Shown: one piece after another, positions 43,949 through 52,097 of the stretch | How positions within the stretch are numbered: position 1 is the stretch's first letter | How the letters are laid out: each line of letters begins with the position of its first letter | NCBI RefSeq assembly: GCF_016617715.1 | Contig: NZ_CP067225.1 | Coordinates: 434,001 to 498,000 of the forward strand | DNA length: 64,000 nucleotides | Source of the DNA: Paracoccus sp. MC1862 | Lineage (GTDB): Bacteria > Pseudomonadota > Alphaproteobacteria > Rhodobacterales > Rhodobacteraceae | Direction: 5' to 3' | The notes under the pieces: model-generated | Told to the model about the DNA's origin: nothing | Database searches by the model: none | What the model saw: the letters and a program-made list of their open reading frames with translations, nothing else | Program-made: the position numbers and the translations under genes

Positions 43949-45555
43949 CGGCGGGGGCCGCCCATGTGCTCGGTCAGCAGCAGCTCGACGGCGGCAAGGC
44001 GGGCGTCGGCGGGCTGGCCCAGTTCGACCATTCGGCGCAGGCCGGTTGCGGCGCGGGCAACGTCGCCGTCCAGGCCCGCTTCGACATCCGCCATCGCGGC
44101 CAGCAGCGCGAGGCCACGGCCCTCGGGCGGGGCTTCGGGCAGGGGCCTGGCTGCCAGCGCCTCGGCATAGGCGGCACCGGTGCTGCCGGTCGGAAAGGCG
44201 ACGGCCGCGCCGGGGTCGCCCTCGGCCAGCGCCAGCAGCGGCCGATCGTGGGCGGGCACATCGCCCGGCTGCGTGCCCGGCACGCCGGTCAGCAGCCGCA
44301 GATGCGCCGCAGTCTCGGTCGCCCCGGAATCCAGCGTCAGCCCGGAAAGCGCGGGGCCGACCAGCCGCGCGAAGGGGACGATCAGCCCTGCCTGCAGGAA
44401 CAGCGCGGCCGCCTCCGGCAGTTCTGCCGAAACCTTTGCCGCATCGCCCGCCTCCAGCGCCGCGTCGATTCGCTGGAACGCGGCGGCGCGGTCCCAGACC
44501 CCGCCCGAGGCCGCCGGCCGCTGGTCCAGATAGGCCGCCGCCAGCGGCGCGGGGTCGATGGCGCCGGCGCGGGCCAGCCGCTCGGCCGCGTCCAGACGCG
44601 CCTTCCAGCCGCCATTGCCGTTCAGGTCTGCCCAGGCAAAGGCCAGCGGCAGGTCGGCCGTGGCGAGCGGCTGGCCGATCGCCTCGAACAGCCGGAACTC
44701 CAGCGGCGTGACCTGCGCGGGATCGGGCAGCGGCTCGGACAGATCGGCCGAGCCGTCGTCAAGGAAACGTTCCAGCAGCGCCACGGTCTGCGACGGCATC
44801 ATTCCGCCCGCCCTCGCGCCGTGCAGCGTCAAGGCGGCGGCGTTCCAGTCGCCTGTCCGGGCAAGGCAGTAGATGCGCGCGCTCAGGTCCGGGGCAAGGC
44901 CGGGACGCAGATCCATCGTTGCGCAGACCTCGTCCGCCGTGTCGCGCAGCAGCGCGATGTCGAAGCGGCGGGCAAAGCGCGGGCCGTCCGACCAGCCGGC
45001 CGATTGCAACAGCGCATCGGCGTCGTCCAGCCGCCCGGCCGCGATCAGCCGGTCCACTCGGGCAAGAAACAGCCGCCCTTCATCCCCTGCGGCGGCGCCC
45101 GAGGGGGGCTGAAGCTGCGCGGTCAGCATCCGCTGGAACAATGCGCGGCTGGCGGCAAGGCGCGGCTGGGCGGCGGCGATCGCCTGCGCCACGTCCCCTG
45201 CGGGCGCGGCGCCCCACAGGTCGCGGGGCAGGCGCGCGGCCTCGGCGGGGATGGCGCCCTTGGTGTCGGGGTTGCCGTCCGAAAGCCGCATCACCCCCAC
45301 CGGGGGTGGCGCGGCCGAGGTCGCAAGCTCTCGCGGCGGCTTCAGGGTCGCCGGGCGCCCGGGCGGCGGGTCCGAGCGGCGGCGCTGCGCCTCGAATGGG
45401 GCAGGCTCGCCCGGACGCCAGCCGGTCGCGGGCGGGCGAGGGGGGGCGGTGCCGCCCAGCCAGTCGCTGGCCGCCGCGGGGACGCCGGTTCCCTGCGCGA
45501 ATGCCGGGCCGGCGGCGGCCAGCGCGCCGAGCAGGACGAGATCAGTCCAGCGCAT
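43945..45555 (-). CDS. Hypothetical secreted protein, helical repeat type
   Basis: Unknown 536-residue protein. A signal peptide ([16 protein letters not shown]) is followed by a Pro/Arg-rich disordered segment (to about residue 95) and a long Ala/Leu-rich helical region that looks like a TPR/HEAT-type solenoid (for example [23 protein letters not shown] and [23 protein letters not shown]). It should be periplasmic. It overlaps the upstream 72-residue gene by 14 bp and xerD by 4 bp, so the three form one translationally coupled unit. Confidence 0.75.
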   Translation of the reverse strand: MRWTDLVLLGALAAAGPAFAQGTGVPAAASDWLGGTAPPRPPATGWRPGEPAPFEAQRRRSDPPPGRPATLKPPRELATSAAPPPVGVMRLSDGNPDTKGAIPAEAARLPRDLWGAAPAGDVAQAIAAAQPRLAASRALFQRMLTAQLQPPSGAAAGDEGRLFLARVDRLIAAGRLDDADALLQSAGWSDGPRFARRFDIALLRDTADEVCATMDLRPGLAPDLSARIYCLARTGDWNAAALTLHGARAGGMMPSQTVALLERFLDDGSADLSEPLPDPAQVTPLEFRLFEAIGQPLATADLPLAFAWADLNGNGGWKARLDAAERLARAGAIDPAPLAAAYLDQRPAASGGVWDRAAAFQRIDAALEAGDAAKVSAELPEAAALFLQAGLIVPFARLVGPALSGLTLDSGATETAAHLRLLTGVPGTQPGDVPAHDRPLLALAEGDPGAAVAFPTGSTGAAYAEALAARPLPEAPPEGRGLALLAAMADVEAGLDGDVARAATGLRRMVELGQPADARLAAVELLLTEHMGGPRR

Positions 45556-45760
45556 CGGGATCGCCTTGCTCCTGGGGTGCGGCGGCGGGCGCCGCAGCCG
45601 GCGCCGCTGCCGGAGCGGTGGCGGGGGGAAGGTTCAGGTCAAGCTCGACCGGGACGCGGATCGGCCTGGGGTCGGCGGTCATGTCGCCGAAATAGGCATA
45701 GCCCACCAGTGCGATCACGCCTGCCACGGCAAGGAAGATGATGACGCGCAGCAGCCGCAT
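45542..45760 (-). CDS. Small single-pass membrane protein, unknown
   Basis: 72-residue protein: a membrane helix near the N-terminus (LLRVIIFLAVAGVIALVGYAYF), a short conserved-looking segment (GDMTADPRPIRVPVELDLNLPP), then an Ala/Pro repeat tail (AAAP units). The topology should be N-in with the tail outside. ATG 45760 was chosen because the helix starts there. It is first in the run with the 536-residue protein and xerD; a small partner anchoring the secreted protein is a possible role, but that is inference. Confidence 0.65.
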   Translation of the reverse strand: MRLLRVIIFLAVAGVIALVGYAYFGDMTADPRPIRVPVELDLNLPPATAPAAAPAAAPAAAPQEQGDPDALD

Positions 45761-45931
45761 GGACAGGTCCTTTCCTTCGCGGCCCGCCCACTTGCGACTG
45801 GCACGCCTTCGCGCCATCCGATAACCCGTTGCCGCGCCGGTTGAAAGCCGCGACCCTTGCACGGGACCGAGAGCGGATAGCTAAAATCCCGTGGTCTTTC
45901 ACCCCGCGCCTTGTATTTGAGCGAGTCGACC

Positions 45932-46495
45932 ATGCCGGAGGCGAAAGGAACGAAAGCGGTGAAACGCAGCATCGTGCTGATCGGCATGATGGGGGCCGGC
46001 AAGTCGGCGGTCGGGGCCGAGCTTGGCCGCCGCCTCGGCGTGCCCGTCCTTGACACCGACACCGAGATCGAGCGCGCCGCCGCCGCCGCCATCCCCGAGA
46101 TCTTCGCCCGCGACGGCGAGGCCTTTTTCCGCGCCCGCGAATCCGAGGTGCTGGCCCGCGTGCTGCGCGGCCCGCCCGGCATCGTCTCGACCGGCGGCGG
46201 GGCTTTTCTGCGCCCCGAGAACCGCGAGATCATCTCGGCGGCAGGGGTATCGGTCTGGCTGGACCCAAAACTTTCGACGCTGTGGCGCAGGGTCAGGCAG
46301 AAGCCGACCCGTCCGCTGCTGCAGACCGAAGACCCGCGCGGCACGCTGGAACGCCTGCTGGCCGAGCGCGCACCGGTCTATGCGCTGGCCGACATCACCG
46401 TGGCGGTGCAGGACCGCGACACGGTCGAGGCCACCGCGACGCGGGTGCTCGGTGCCATCCGCGCCGCCTGTCCCGACATCCTGGAGCCCGCATGA
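45932..46495 (+). CDS. aroK: Shikimate kinase
   Basis: Phosphorylates shikimate in aromatic amino acid synthesis. The 187-residue product has the P-loop [11 protein letters not shown], the shikimate-binding VLDTDTEIE, and [14 protein letters not shown], with the lid KPTRPLL. The ATG at 45932 has a weak ribosome-binding site; a GTG at 45959 with AAAGGA upstream is a serious alternative and would remove nine non-conserved residues. It overlaps aroB by ATGA. Confidence 0.95.
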   Translation: MPEAKGTKAVKRSIVLIGMMGAGKSAVGAELGRRLGVPVLDTDTEIERAAAAAIPEIFARDGEAFFRARESEVLARVLRGPPGIVSTGGGAFLRPENREIISAAGVSVWLDPKLSTLWRRVRQKPTRPLLQTEDPRGTLERLLAERAPVYALADITVAVQDRDTVEATATRVLGAIRAACPDILEPA

Positions 46496-47592
46496 TCCGC
46501 ACCGTCCCCGTCGCCCTGGGCGAGCGTTCCTATGACGTCCGCATCGGTCCCGGCCTGATCGCCCGCGCAGGCGAGGAAATCGCCCCGCTGCTGTCGCGCC
46601 CCCGCGTCGCCATCCTGACGGATGAGCGGGTGGCCGCCCTGCACCTGCCCGCGCTGTCTGCTGCCCTTGACCGTGCGGGGATCAGATCCTCGGCCCTGGC
46701 GCTGCCTACGGGCGAGGCCACGAAAAGCTGGGATCACCTCGGCCGCGCGGTCGAATGGCTGCTGGCCGAGCGGATCGAGCGGCGCGACATCGTGATCGCG
46801 CTGGGCGGGGGCGTGATCGGCGATCTCGCGGGCTTCGCCGCGGCGATCCTGCGCCGGGGCGTGCGCTTCGTGCAGCTTCCGACGACGCTGCTGGCGCAGG
46901 TGGACAGTTCCGTGGGCGGCAAGACGGGGATCAACTCGCCCCAGGGCAAGAACCTGATCGGGGCGTTTCACCAGCCGAGCCTCGTGCTGGCGGATACGGA
47001 TGTGCTGGCGACCTTGTCCGCCCGCGATTTCCGCGCGGGCTATGGCGAGGTGGTGAAATACGGGCTGCTGGGGGATGCGGATTTCTTCGGCTGGCTGGAG
47101 GAGCACGGGCCGCGTCTGCGCCGGGACCAGGAGGCGCTGATCCATGCGGTGGCCCATTCCGTCGCCATGAAGGCCGCCATCGTGGCGCGGGATGAAACCG
47201 AGCAGGGCGACCGCGCGCTGCTGAACCTGGGCCACACCTTCGGCCATGCGCTGGAATCCGCGACCGGCTATTCCAACCGGCTGCTGCATGGCGAGGGCGT
47301 GGCGATCGGCTGCGCGCTGGCCTTTGACCTGTCGGCGCGGCTGGGCCTCTGCCCGCAGGAGGACCCGTCACGGGTCGGCGCGCATCTGGCGGCGATGGGA
47401 ATGCCGGCGCAGCTGTCGGACATTCCGGGCGATCTGCCGGATGACGCGGGGTTGATCGCGCTGATGGGGCAGGACAAGAAGGTTGTGGACGGACGGCTGC
47501 GGCTGATCCTCGCGCGTGGGATCGGGCGGGCCTTTGTTGCCTCGGACATTGATCCGGCGGCGATCGCCGCAACCCTCGGCCAAGCCAGATGA
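46492..47592 (+). CDS. aroB: 3-dehydroquinate synthase
   Basis: NAD- and metal-dependent second enzyme of the shikimate pathway. The 366-residue product has [38 protein letters not shown], the metal ligand in GYGEVVKYG, and the two metal-binding histidines in [13 protein letters not shown] and [10 protein letters not shown]. It is coupled to aroK. Confidence 0.97.
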   Translation: MIRTVPVALGERSYDVRIGPGLIARAGEEIAPLLSRPRVAILTDERVAALHLPALSAALDRAGIRSSALALPTGEATKSWDHLGRAVEWLLAERIERRDIVIALGGGVIGDLAGFAAAILRRGVRFVQLPTTLLAQVDSSVGGKTGINSPQGKNLIGAFHQPSLVLADTDVLATLSARDFRAGYGEVVKYGLLGDADFFGWLEEHGPRLRRDQEALIHAVAHSVAMKAAIVARDETEQGDRALLNLGHTFGHALESATGYSNRLLHGEGVAIGCALAFDLSARLGLCPQEDPSRVGAHLAAMGMPAQLSDIPGDLPDDAGLIALMGQDKKVVDGRLRLILARGIGRAFVASDIDPAAIAATLGQAR

Positions 47593-47597
47593 TCGGC

Positions 47598-47627
47598 TTT
47601 ACCCCCCGTTAAACCTCGGGATAGTAA
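47598..47627 (+). promoter_or_regulatory. Possible ssb promoter
   Basis: TTTACC-N18-TAGTAA between aroB and ssb, leader about 25 nt. No clear LexA box is seen. Confidence 0.35.
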
Positions 47628-47659
47628 GAGCGGATTCGACACCCCTGAAGGAGCCGCAC

Positions 47660-48193
47660 ATGGCAGGCAGCGTCAACAAGGTCATCCTGATCGGCAACCT
47701 GGGTCAGGACCCGGAAATCCGCACCTTCCAGAACGGCGGCAAGATCGCCAACCTGCGGATCGCCACCTCGGAAAACTGGAAGGACCGCACCTCGGGCGAG
47801 CGGCGCGAGCGCACCGAATGGCACACGGTCGTGATCCACTCGGAACCGCTGGTCCGCGTGGCCGAGCAATATCTGAAGAAGGGGATGAAGATTTACATCG
47901 AGGGCCAACTGGAAACCCGCAAGTGGCAGGACCAGTCCGGCACCGACCGTTATTCGACCGAGGTGGCGTTGCGCCCCTTCCGCAGCGAGCTGACGATGCT
48001 GGACAGCCGTGGCGGTGGCGGTGGCGGTGGCGGTGGCGGTGGCGGCGGACAGGGCGGCGGCGGCTTCGGAGGAGGCTCGCGCGGCGGGTATGACGAGGGC
48101 TATGCCGACTCTGACCGGGGTCCCTCTGGAGGCGGTTCGGGCAGTGGCCAGGGCCGAGGCACGCCGGACTTCGACGACGAGATCCCTTTCTGA
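47660..48193 (+). CDS. ssb: Single-stranded DNA-binding protein
   Basis: Binds single-stranded DNA as a tetramer in replication, repair and recombination. The 177-residue product has the OB fold ([54 protein letters not shown]) to about residue 112, a glycine-rich linker, and the acidic C-terminal tip DFDDEIPF that recruits partner proteins. AAGGAGCC precedes the ATG. The linker contains a tandem hexanucleotide repeat. Confidence 0.98.
   Translation: MAGSVNKVILIGNLGQDPEIRTFQNGGKIANLRIATSENWKDRTSGERRERTEWHTVVIHSEPLVRVAEQYLKKGMKIYIEGQLETRKWQDQSGTDRYSTEVALRPFRSELTMLDSRGGGGGGGGGGGGGQGGGGFGGGSRGGYDEGYADSDRGPSGGGSGSGQGRGTPDFDDEIPF
48011..48046 (+). repeat. Tandem GGCGGT repeat in the ssb linker
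   Basis: Five GGCGGT units followed by GGCGGC, coding two Gly per unit. Length changes keep the frame. Confidence 0.85.
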
Positions 48194-48217
48194 TCAAGTT
48201 GTTAAAAGATAATCCCC

Positions 48218-48247
48218 GAGAGATCGGCGGGTTTCTGCCGATCTTTC
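48218..48247 (+). terminator. Terminator-like hairpin after ssb
   Basis: 11-bp stem GAGAGATCGGC/GCCGATCTTTC (one G-T pair) with an 8-nt loop, 25 bp after the ssb stop. The T-run is within the stem arm, so efficiency is uncertain. Confidence 0.55.
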
Positions 48248-48342
48248 GCAAGGTCTCCCGCCATGCGGCACGCGGCGACTGGCACGGAAGCCGGTTTCGG
48301 GTATCGTGCCGGTAAAACGATAAGCGGCGAGGGAGCTTCCTG

Positions 48343-48996
48343 ATGAACGCAGTGATCGCGAACGTGAGGCGGTGGGCCAAGGTCACCGCGCTGGCCTTTG
48401 CCGGCCTTGCGGTGGCCGCCCCGGCGCAGGCGGATGGCCTGCGGCTGGGCGGTGCGTCCTCCAAGTCGAGGGCGGTGCAGTTCCAGAAGCAGACGCAACT
48501 GATGGATTCGCGTCTGGCGGCGCAGTACCAGCGGTCCCAGCGGCTGCGGCCCGACGCCGGCAAGGAACGGACGGTGACGGTCATCAGCCTCGACGGCAGC
48601 GCCGGGTCGATCCCGCGCTATACCGGCAACCAGCGCAGCCAGTACCTGCCCCATGCCCGCGCCGCCGCCCGCAAGCACGGCATCCCCGAGGACCTGTTCC
48701 TGCGGCTTGTCCAGCAGGAATCGGGCTGGAACGCAGGCGCGCGCTCGCACAAGGGTGCGACGGGCCTCGCGCAACTGATGCCGGCGACGGCGGCCAAGCT
48801 GGGGGTGAACCCGAACGACCCGGTGCAGAACCTGGACGGCGGGGCGCGCTACCTGCGGATGATGTACAACACCTTCGGCGACTGGCGGCTGGCACTGGCG
48901 GCCTATAACGCCGGTCCGGGCGCGGTCACCAAGCACAAGGGCATCCCGCCGTATCGCGAGACCCGCAACTACGTCCGCATCATCGCCGGCGGCTGA
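48343..48996 (+). CDS. Lytic transglycosylase (SLT domain)
   Basis: Periplasmic murein-cleaving enzyme of 217 residues. A signal peptide (about 1-30, ending in AQA) precedes a linker and a C-terminal SLT domain with the catalytic Glu126 in LVQQESGWN, then [16 protein letters not shown] and [22 protein letters not shown]. No lipobox is seen, so it should be soluble. A clear terminator follows. It resembles small family-1 transglycosylases; the specific role is not visible. Confidence 0.93.
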   Translation: MNAVIANVRRWAKVTALAFAGLAVAAPAQADGLRLGGASSKSRAVQFQKQTQLMDSRLAAQYQRSQRLRPDAGKERTVTVISLDGSAGSIPRYTGNQRSQYLPHARAAARKHGIPEDLFLRLVQQESGWNAGARSHKGATGLAQLMPATAAKLGVNPNDPVQNLDGGARYLRMMYNTFGDWRLALAAYNAGPGAVTKHKGIPPYRETRNYVRIIAGG

Positions 48997-49021
48997 GCCG
49001 CCGACGCCATTGCGATTGCAG

Positions 49022-49050
49022 GGCCGCCCGAGGGCGGCCTTTCCCTTTTC
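49022..49050 (+). terminator. Intrinsic terminator after the lytic transglycosylase gene
   Basis: Perfect stem GGCCGCC-CGAG-GGCGGCC followed by TTTCCCTTTT on the plus strand. Confidence 0.85.
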
Positions 49051-50269
49051 AGCGTCCCGTCCGGATCGTGTCGATCCCGGCCTTCAGCCGGACGATGCTG
49101 GCCTGCCAGCCCCAGTTCGCCAGCGCATGAGGGCGGGGGTCATAGTCGACGTGACGCTCGATCAGGCGGGCCATCGCGGCGGCGAATTCCGCCCCCGGTG
49201 CGGCGGCAAGGCCGGTTTCGGGCGTGATGTATTGCAGCCCGCAGACAAGGTCCGCATTCGCCAGCACCGGCAACCCGGCAAGCTGGTATTCGGTCAGGAT
49301 CGCGGGGGCGCCGTCGTGCTGGCCACAGACCACGCCGATGCGGGCGCGGTTGATCTGGCGGTTCACTTCGTCATGGGGCAAGGGACCCACAATTTCCACG
49401 TCCAGCCCCCGGCGGGCAGCGTCCGCGCGCAGTTCCTCGGTCATGTGGCCGTAGCCCACGACCAGCAGCACCGAGGTGCCGGGGCGGCGTTCCAGCGCGT
49501 CGAACAGGATGTCGTGCCGCTTGTAGGGCTGGGTGCAGGCCACATAGACCACGTCGCGGTCCTTGGGCGCACCGGTCGGGTGGAAGGTGTCGCCCGAAGC
49601 GAACTCGGGGCCGATGGGCAGCATCAGGCAGCGCGCGCCGGGGATGCGGGCGCGGATCTCGTCCGACTGCCACTCGGCCCCGGTCAGGAACAGGTCGAAG
49701 CGGCGGGCGATGTCGTCGGGCAACCGCAGGGCGGGCGCGTCGATGGAGTTGTAGATCGTGACCGCGCCCGCGCAGGCCTCCATCAGCGCCGCATCGACGC
49801 CGAGGCCCCAGACGCACAGGATATCGGGCGCACCATGCGCCGCGACATGGGCCAGCGCCTCGGCCGAACCGTAAGGGGAAGGGCCGTCCGCCCGGAACAC
49901 CCGGCGGGTCAGGCCGGGCCGCGCGGGATCGGGAGTGCCGCAGGGGCGGTTGCAGTCGGCATCGGATTCGCCGTTGCGGCCCGCAAAGCTCCATATCTCG
50001 GCTGCGTCAACGAGGCCCGAGGCCACGGCGGCCAGTGGCAGGCGTTCGAGATAGCCGCCGGTCACCCGGACCTCGGCGCGGTCGGCAAGGGGCGGCAGCG
50101 CGCCCGATGCCGGCTCGCGTGCGGCCCGAGGCTCGGGCGGCACCCGTGAACAGAAGTCAGAGATGGCGACGATCCGGGACGTGCGGACCGCTACACCTTT
50201 CGCCTGTGTCGGATGAAGCGGAGAGCGGACTTGCGTTTCGGAGATATCAAGGGCGGCGGGATCAGGCAC
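49049..50269 (-). CDS. Glycosyltransferase, GT4-like
   Basis: 406-residue protein with the GT-B fold. The C-terminal half has the sugar-nucleotide region: VVYVACTQPYKRHDILFDAL, VLLVVGYGHMTEELR, and the family 4 signature as CGQHDGAPAILTEYQLAGLPVLA with Glu in the expected place. The N-terminal half is Rossmann-like but more divergent. GTG start. It stands alone between a lytic transglycosylase gene and hemB, so donor and acceptor are unknown. Confidence 0.75.
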   Translation of the reverse strand: MPDPAALDISETQVRSPLHPTQAKGVAVRTSRIVAISDFCSRVPPEPRAAREPASGALPPLADRAEVRVTGGYLERLPLAAVASGLVDAAEIWSFAGRNGESDADCNRPCGTPDPARPGLTRRVFRADGPSPYGSAEALAHVAAHGAPDILCVWGLGVDAALMEACAGAVTIYNSIDAPALRLPDDIARRFDLFLTGAEWQSDEIRARIPGARCLMLPIGPEFASGDTFHPTGAPKDRDVVYVACTQPYKRHDILFDALERRPGTSVLLVVGYGHMTEELRADAARRGLDVEIVGPLPHDEVNRQINRARIGVVCGQHDGAPAILTEYQLAGLPVLANADLVCGLQYITPETGLAAAPGAEFAAAMARLIERHVDYDPRPHALANWGWQASIVRLKAGIDTIRTGR

Positions 50270-50364
50270 GATGGGGTCCGGGAAAGCGGGGATGCGTCAT
50301 CCCGCCCCGCTAGCATGCCGAAAAATGTTATGACAGATACAGGAAGCCGGCTCTTTGACGACGC

Positions 50365-51369
50365 TCAGCCTTGCGCTAGGGCCTCGGCCACCTGTGGTGC
50401 GTAATAGGTCAGGATGCCGTCGCATCCGGCGCGACGGAAGCACAGCAGGCTTTCCATCACCACCTCGCGTTTCAGCCAGCCGGCGCGGATCGCGCCCTCC
50501 ATCATCGCGTATTCGCCGCTGACCTGATAGGCGAAGGTCGGCGCGCCGAACTGGTCCTTCACCTCGCGGCAGATGTCGAGATAGGGCATCCCCGGCTTGA
50601 CCATGACCATGTCCGCGCCTTCGGCCAGATCGCGGGCGACGCAGCGCAGGGCCTCGTCCCGGTTCGCGGGGTTGATTTGGTAGGTCTTCTTGTCGCCCAC
50701 CAGCCGCCCCGAGGCGCCGACCGCGTCCCGGAACGGCCCGTAGAAACCCGAGGCAAATTTGGCCGCATAGGACAGGATCGCCACGTCCTTGTGGCCCGCG
50801 CTTTCCAGCGCCCGCCGCAGCGCCCCGATCCGCCCGTCCATCATGTCGGACGGCCCGAGGATGTCCGCCCCGGCCTCGGCCTGCGCCAGCGCCATGCGGA
50901 CCAGCGCCTCGATCGTCTCGTCGTTCAGGATGACTCCGTTCCGCACAAAGCCGTCGTGCCCGTTGATGTTATAGGGGTCCAGCGCGATGTCGGTCATCAC
51001 CGCAAGGTCCGGCGCGACCTGTTTGATCGCGCGGATGGCGCGGTTGCCGATGTTCTCGGGGTCCCACGCCCTTTCGCAGCCTTCCGTTTTCAGGTCGGGG
51101 TCGGAATGGGGGAAGATGCAGATCGCGGGGATGCCGAGTTCCATCGCCTTTTCCGCCGCCCGCTTGGCTCCGTCCAGCGTCAGCCGGTCCACGCCGGGCA
51201 TCGAGGGGACCTCGCCCTCGCCGCCCGCAACCTCGGTCACGAAGATCGGCCAGATCAGGTTCTGGGCCGAGACCTGCCGTTCCGCCGTCAGCGCCCGCAG
51301 GGCGGGGGTGCGGCGCAGCCGACGCAGGCGCGTGGCGGGGAAGGGCGCGATGATGGGGGTGGCGGGCAT
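50365..51369 (-). CDS. hemB: Porphobilinogen synthase (delta-aminolevulinic acid dehydratase)
   Basis: Joins two 5-aminolevulinate molecules in tetrapyrrole synthesis. The 334-residue product has both Schiff-base lysines: Lys204 (SYAAKFASGFYGPFRDA) and Lys258 (VMVKPGMPYLD). The metal region reads DIALDPYNINGHDG, Asp-rich where zinc enzymes have three cysteines, so it is of the magnesium/potassium type. AAGGAGCC lies 5-6 nt before the ATG. It is divergent from the membrane protein gene at 51.5 kb. Confidence 0.97.
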   Translation of the reverse strand: MPATPIIAPFPATRLRRLRRTPALRALTAERQVSAQNLIWPIFVTEVAGGEGEVPSMPGVDRLTLDGAKRAAEKAMELGIPAICIFPHSDPDLKTEGCERAWDPENIGNRAIRAIKQVAPDLAVMTDIALDPYNINGHDGFVRNGVILNDETIEALVRMALAQAEAGADILGPSDMMDGRIGALRRALESAGHKDVAILSYAAKFASGFYGPFRDAVGASGRLVGDKKTYQINPANRDEALRCVARDLAEGADMVMVKPGMPYLDICREVKDQFGAPTFAYQVSGEYAMMEGAIRAGWLKREVVMESLLCFRRAGCDGILTYYAPQVAEALAQG

Positions 51370-51436
51370 GGGGCGGCTCCTTGCAGGACAGTGGCCTGCT
51401 TGCCACGACCCCGCGGCCCCTTGCAACCGGCCCCGC

Positions 51437-51466
51437 TTGCCCCCGGGCGGCCGGCGTGGCTAGGGT
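51437..51466 (+). promoter_or_regulatory. Predicted promoter of the 186-residue membrane protein gene
   Basis: TTGCCC-N18-TAGGGT in the divergent gap with hemB, leader about 22 nt. Confidence 0.45.
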
Positions 51467-51494
51467 GATCGCCGGTTCGCAGGTGGAGACAGCG

Positions 51495-52055
51495 ATGGGA
51501 GGGACGGCAGGGCTGATCGAGGCGCTGGATACGCGGTCCTTTTCGTCGCTGTGGTATTGGCTGATGCTGACCGTCACCTGGACCTGGGTCAGCCGCGGCG
51601 CCCTGGGCATCCCGCCCGAACTGGTCCGCAGCCTGCAGAAGCGCGGAGGCGCGAGTGATGAAGCCGCTGCGCTGCGGCTGCTGGACTGGGTGTCGCTGGT
51701 CACGCCGCGCTGGCAGTTGATGCAGGATGATGGCGCGGTGCTGCTGGGCGTGACCTCCTTTGTGCTGTCGATGCTGGCGGGGCTGGGGTTTGTTTACGGG
51801 CTGGCGCAGGCGCTGCTGCTGCTGATCGGCCCCCTGATGCTGCTGGGCTGGATGCGGCTGCGGCTCGCCGCCCGTCTGCGGGCGACCCTGGCCGAGGCCG
51901 AAGGCGGACGGCTGCCGGTCGAGGAAGCGGCCAGCCAGATCGCCGCGCGGATCGCCGGGCATCTGCGGGCGACGCTGGCAATGTCGGCGCTAGCGGTGGC
52001 GGTCGCGGCGGTCTGGGGGACGATCTGGCTGGCCGCGCATCCGAACGGGCTGTAA
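51495..52055 (+). CDS. Membrane protein related to the 'component of SufBCD complex' family
   Basis: 186-residue membrane protein with about four helices. Its opening (LIEALDTRSFSSLWYWLMLTVTWTW, then SRGALGIPPELV) matches a Rhodobacterales family usually labelled component of SufBCD complex, a name I regard as weakly supported. No Fe-S or other cofactor motif is visible. GGTGGAGA precedes the ATG. It is followed 42 bp later by mfd, whose promoter lies between. Confidence 0.7.
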   Translation: MGGTAGLIEALDTRSFSSLWYWLMLTVTWTWVSRGALGIPPELVRSLQKRGGASDEAAALRLLDWVSLVTPRWQLMQDDGAVLLGVTSFVLSMLAGLGFVYGLAQALLLLIGPLMLLGWMRLRLAARLRATLAEAEGGRLPVEEAASQIAARIAGHLRATLAMSALAVAVAAVWGTIWLAAHPNGL

Positions 52056-52062
52056 GCGCCGC

Positions 52063-52090
52063 TTGACTTCGGCCCCTCGCGGTTTACCTC
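52063..52090 (+). promoter_or_regulatory. Predicted mfd promoter, leaderless spacing
   Basis: TTGACT-N16-TACCTC. The -10 ends 8 nt before the A of the mfd ATG and no Shine-Dalgarno sequence is present. Confidence 0.55.
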
Positions 52091-52097
52091 AGCCTTC

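Noticed and set aside
45905..45925. TTGTATTTGAGCGA as a seventh repeat copy
   Set aside because: Only the TATTTGAGCGA part matches; the GGGG start and AAGAAGAA end are missing, and it is before rather than after a gene.
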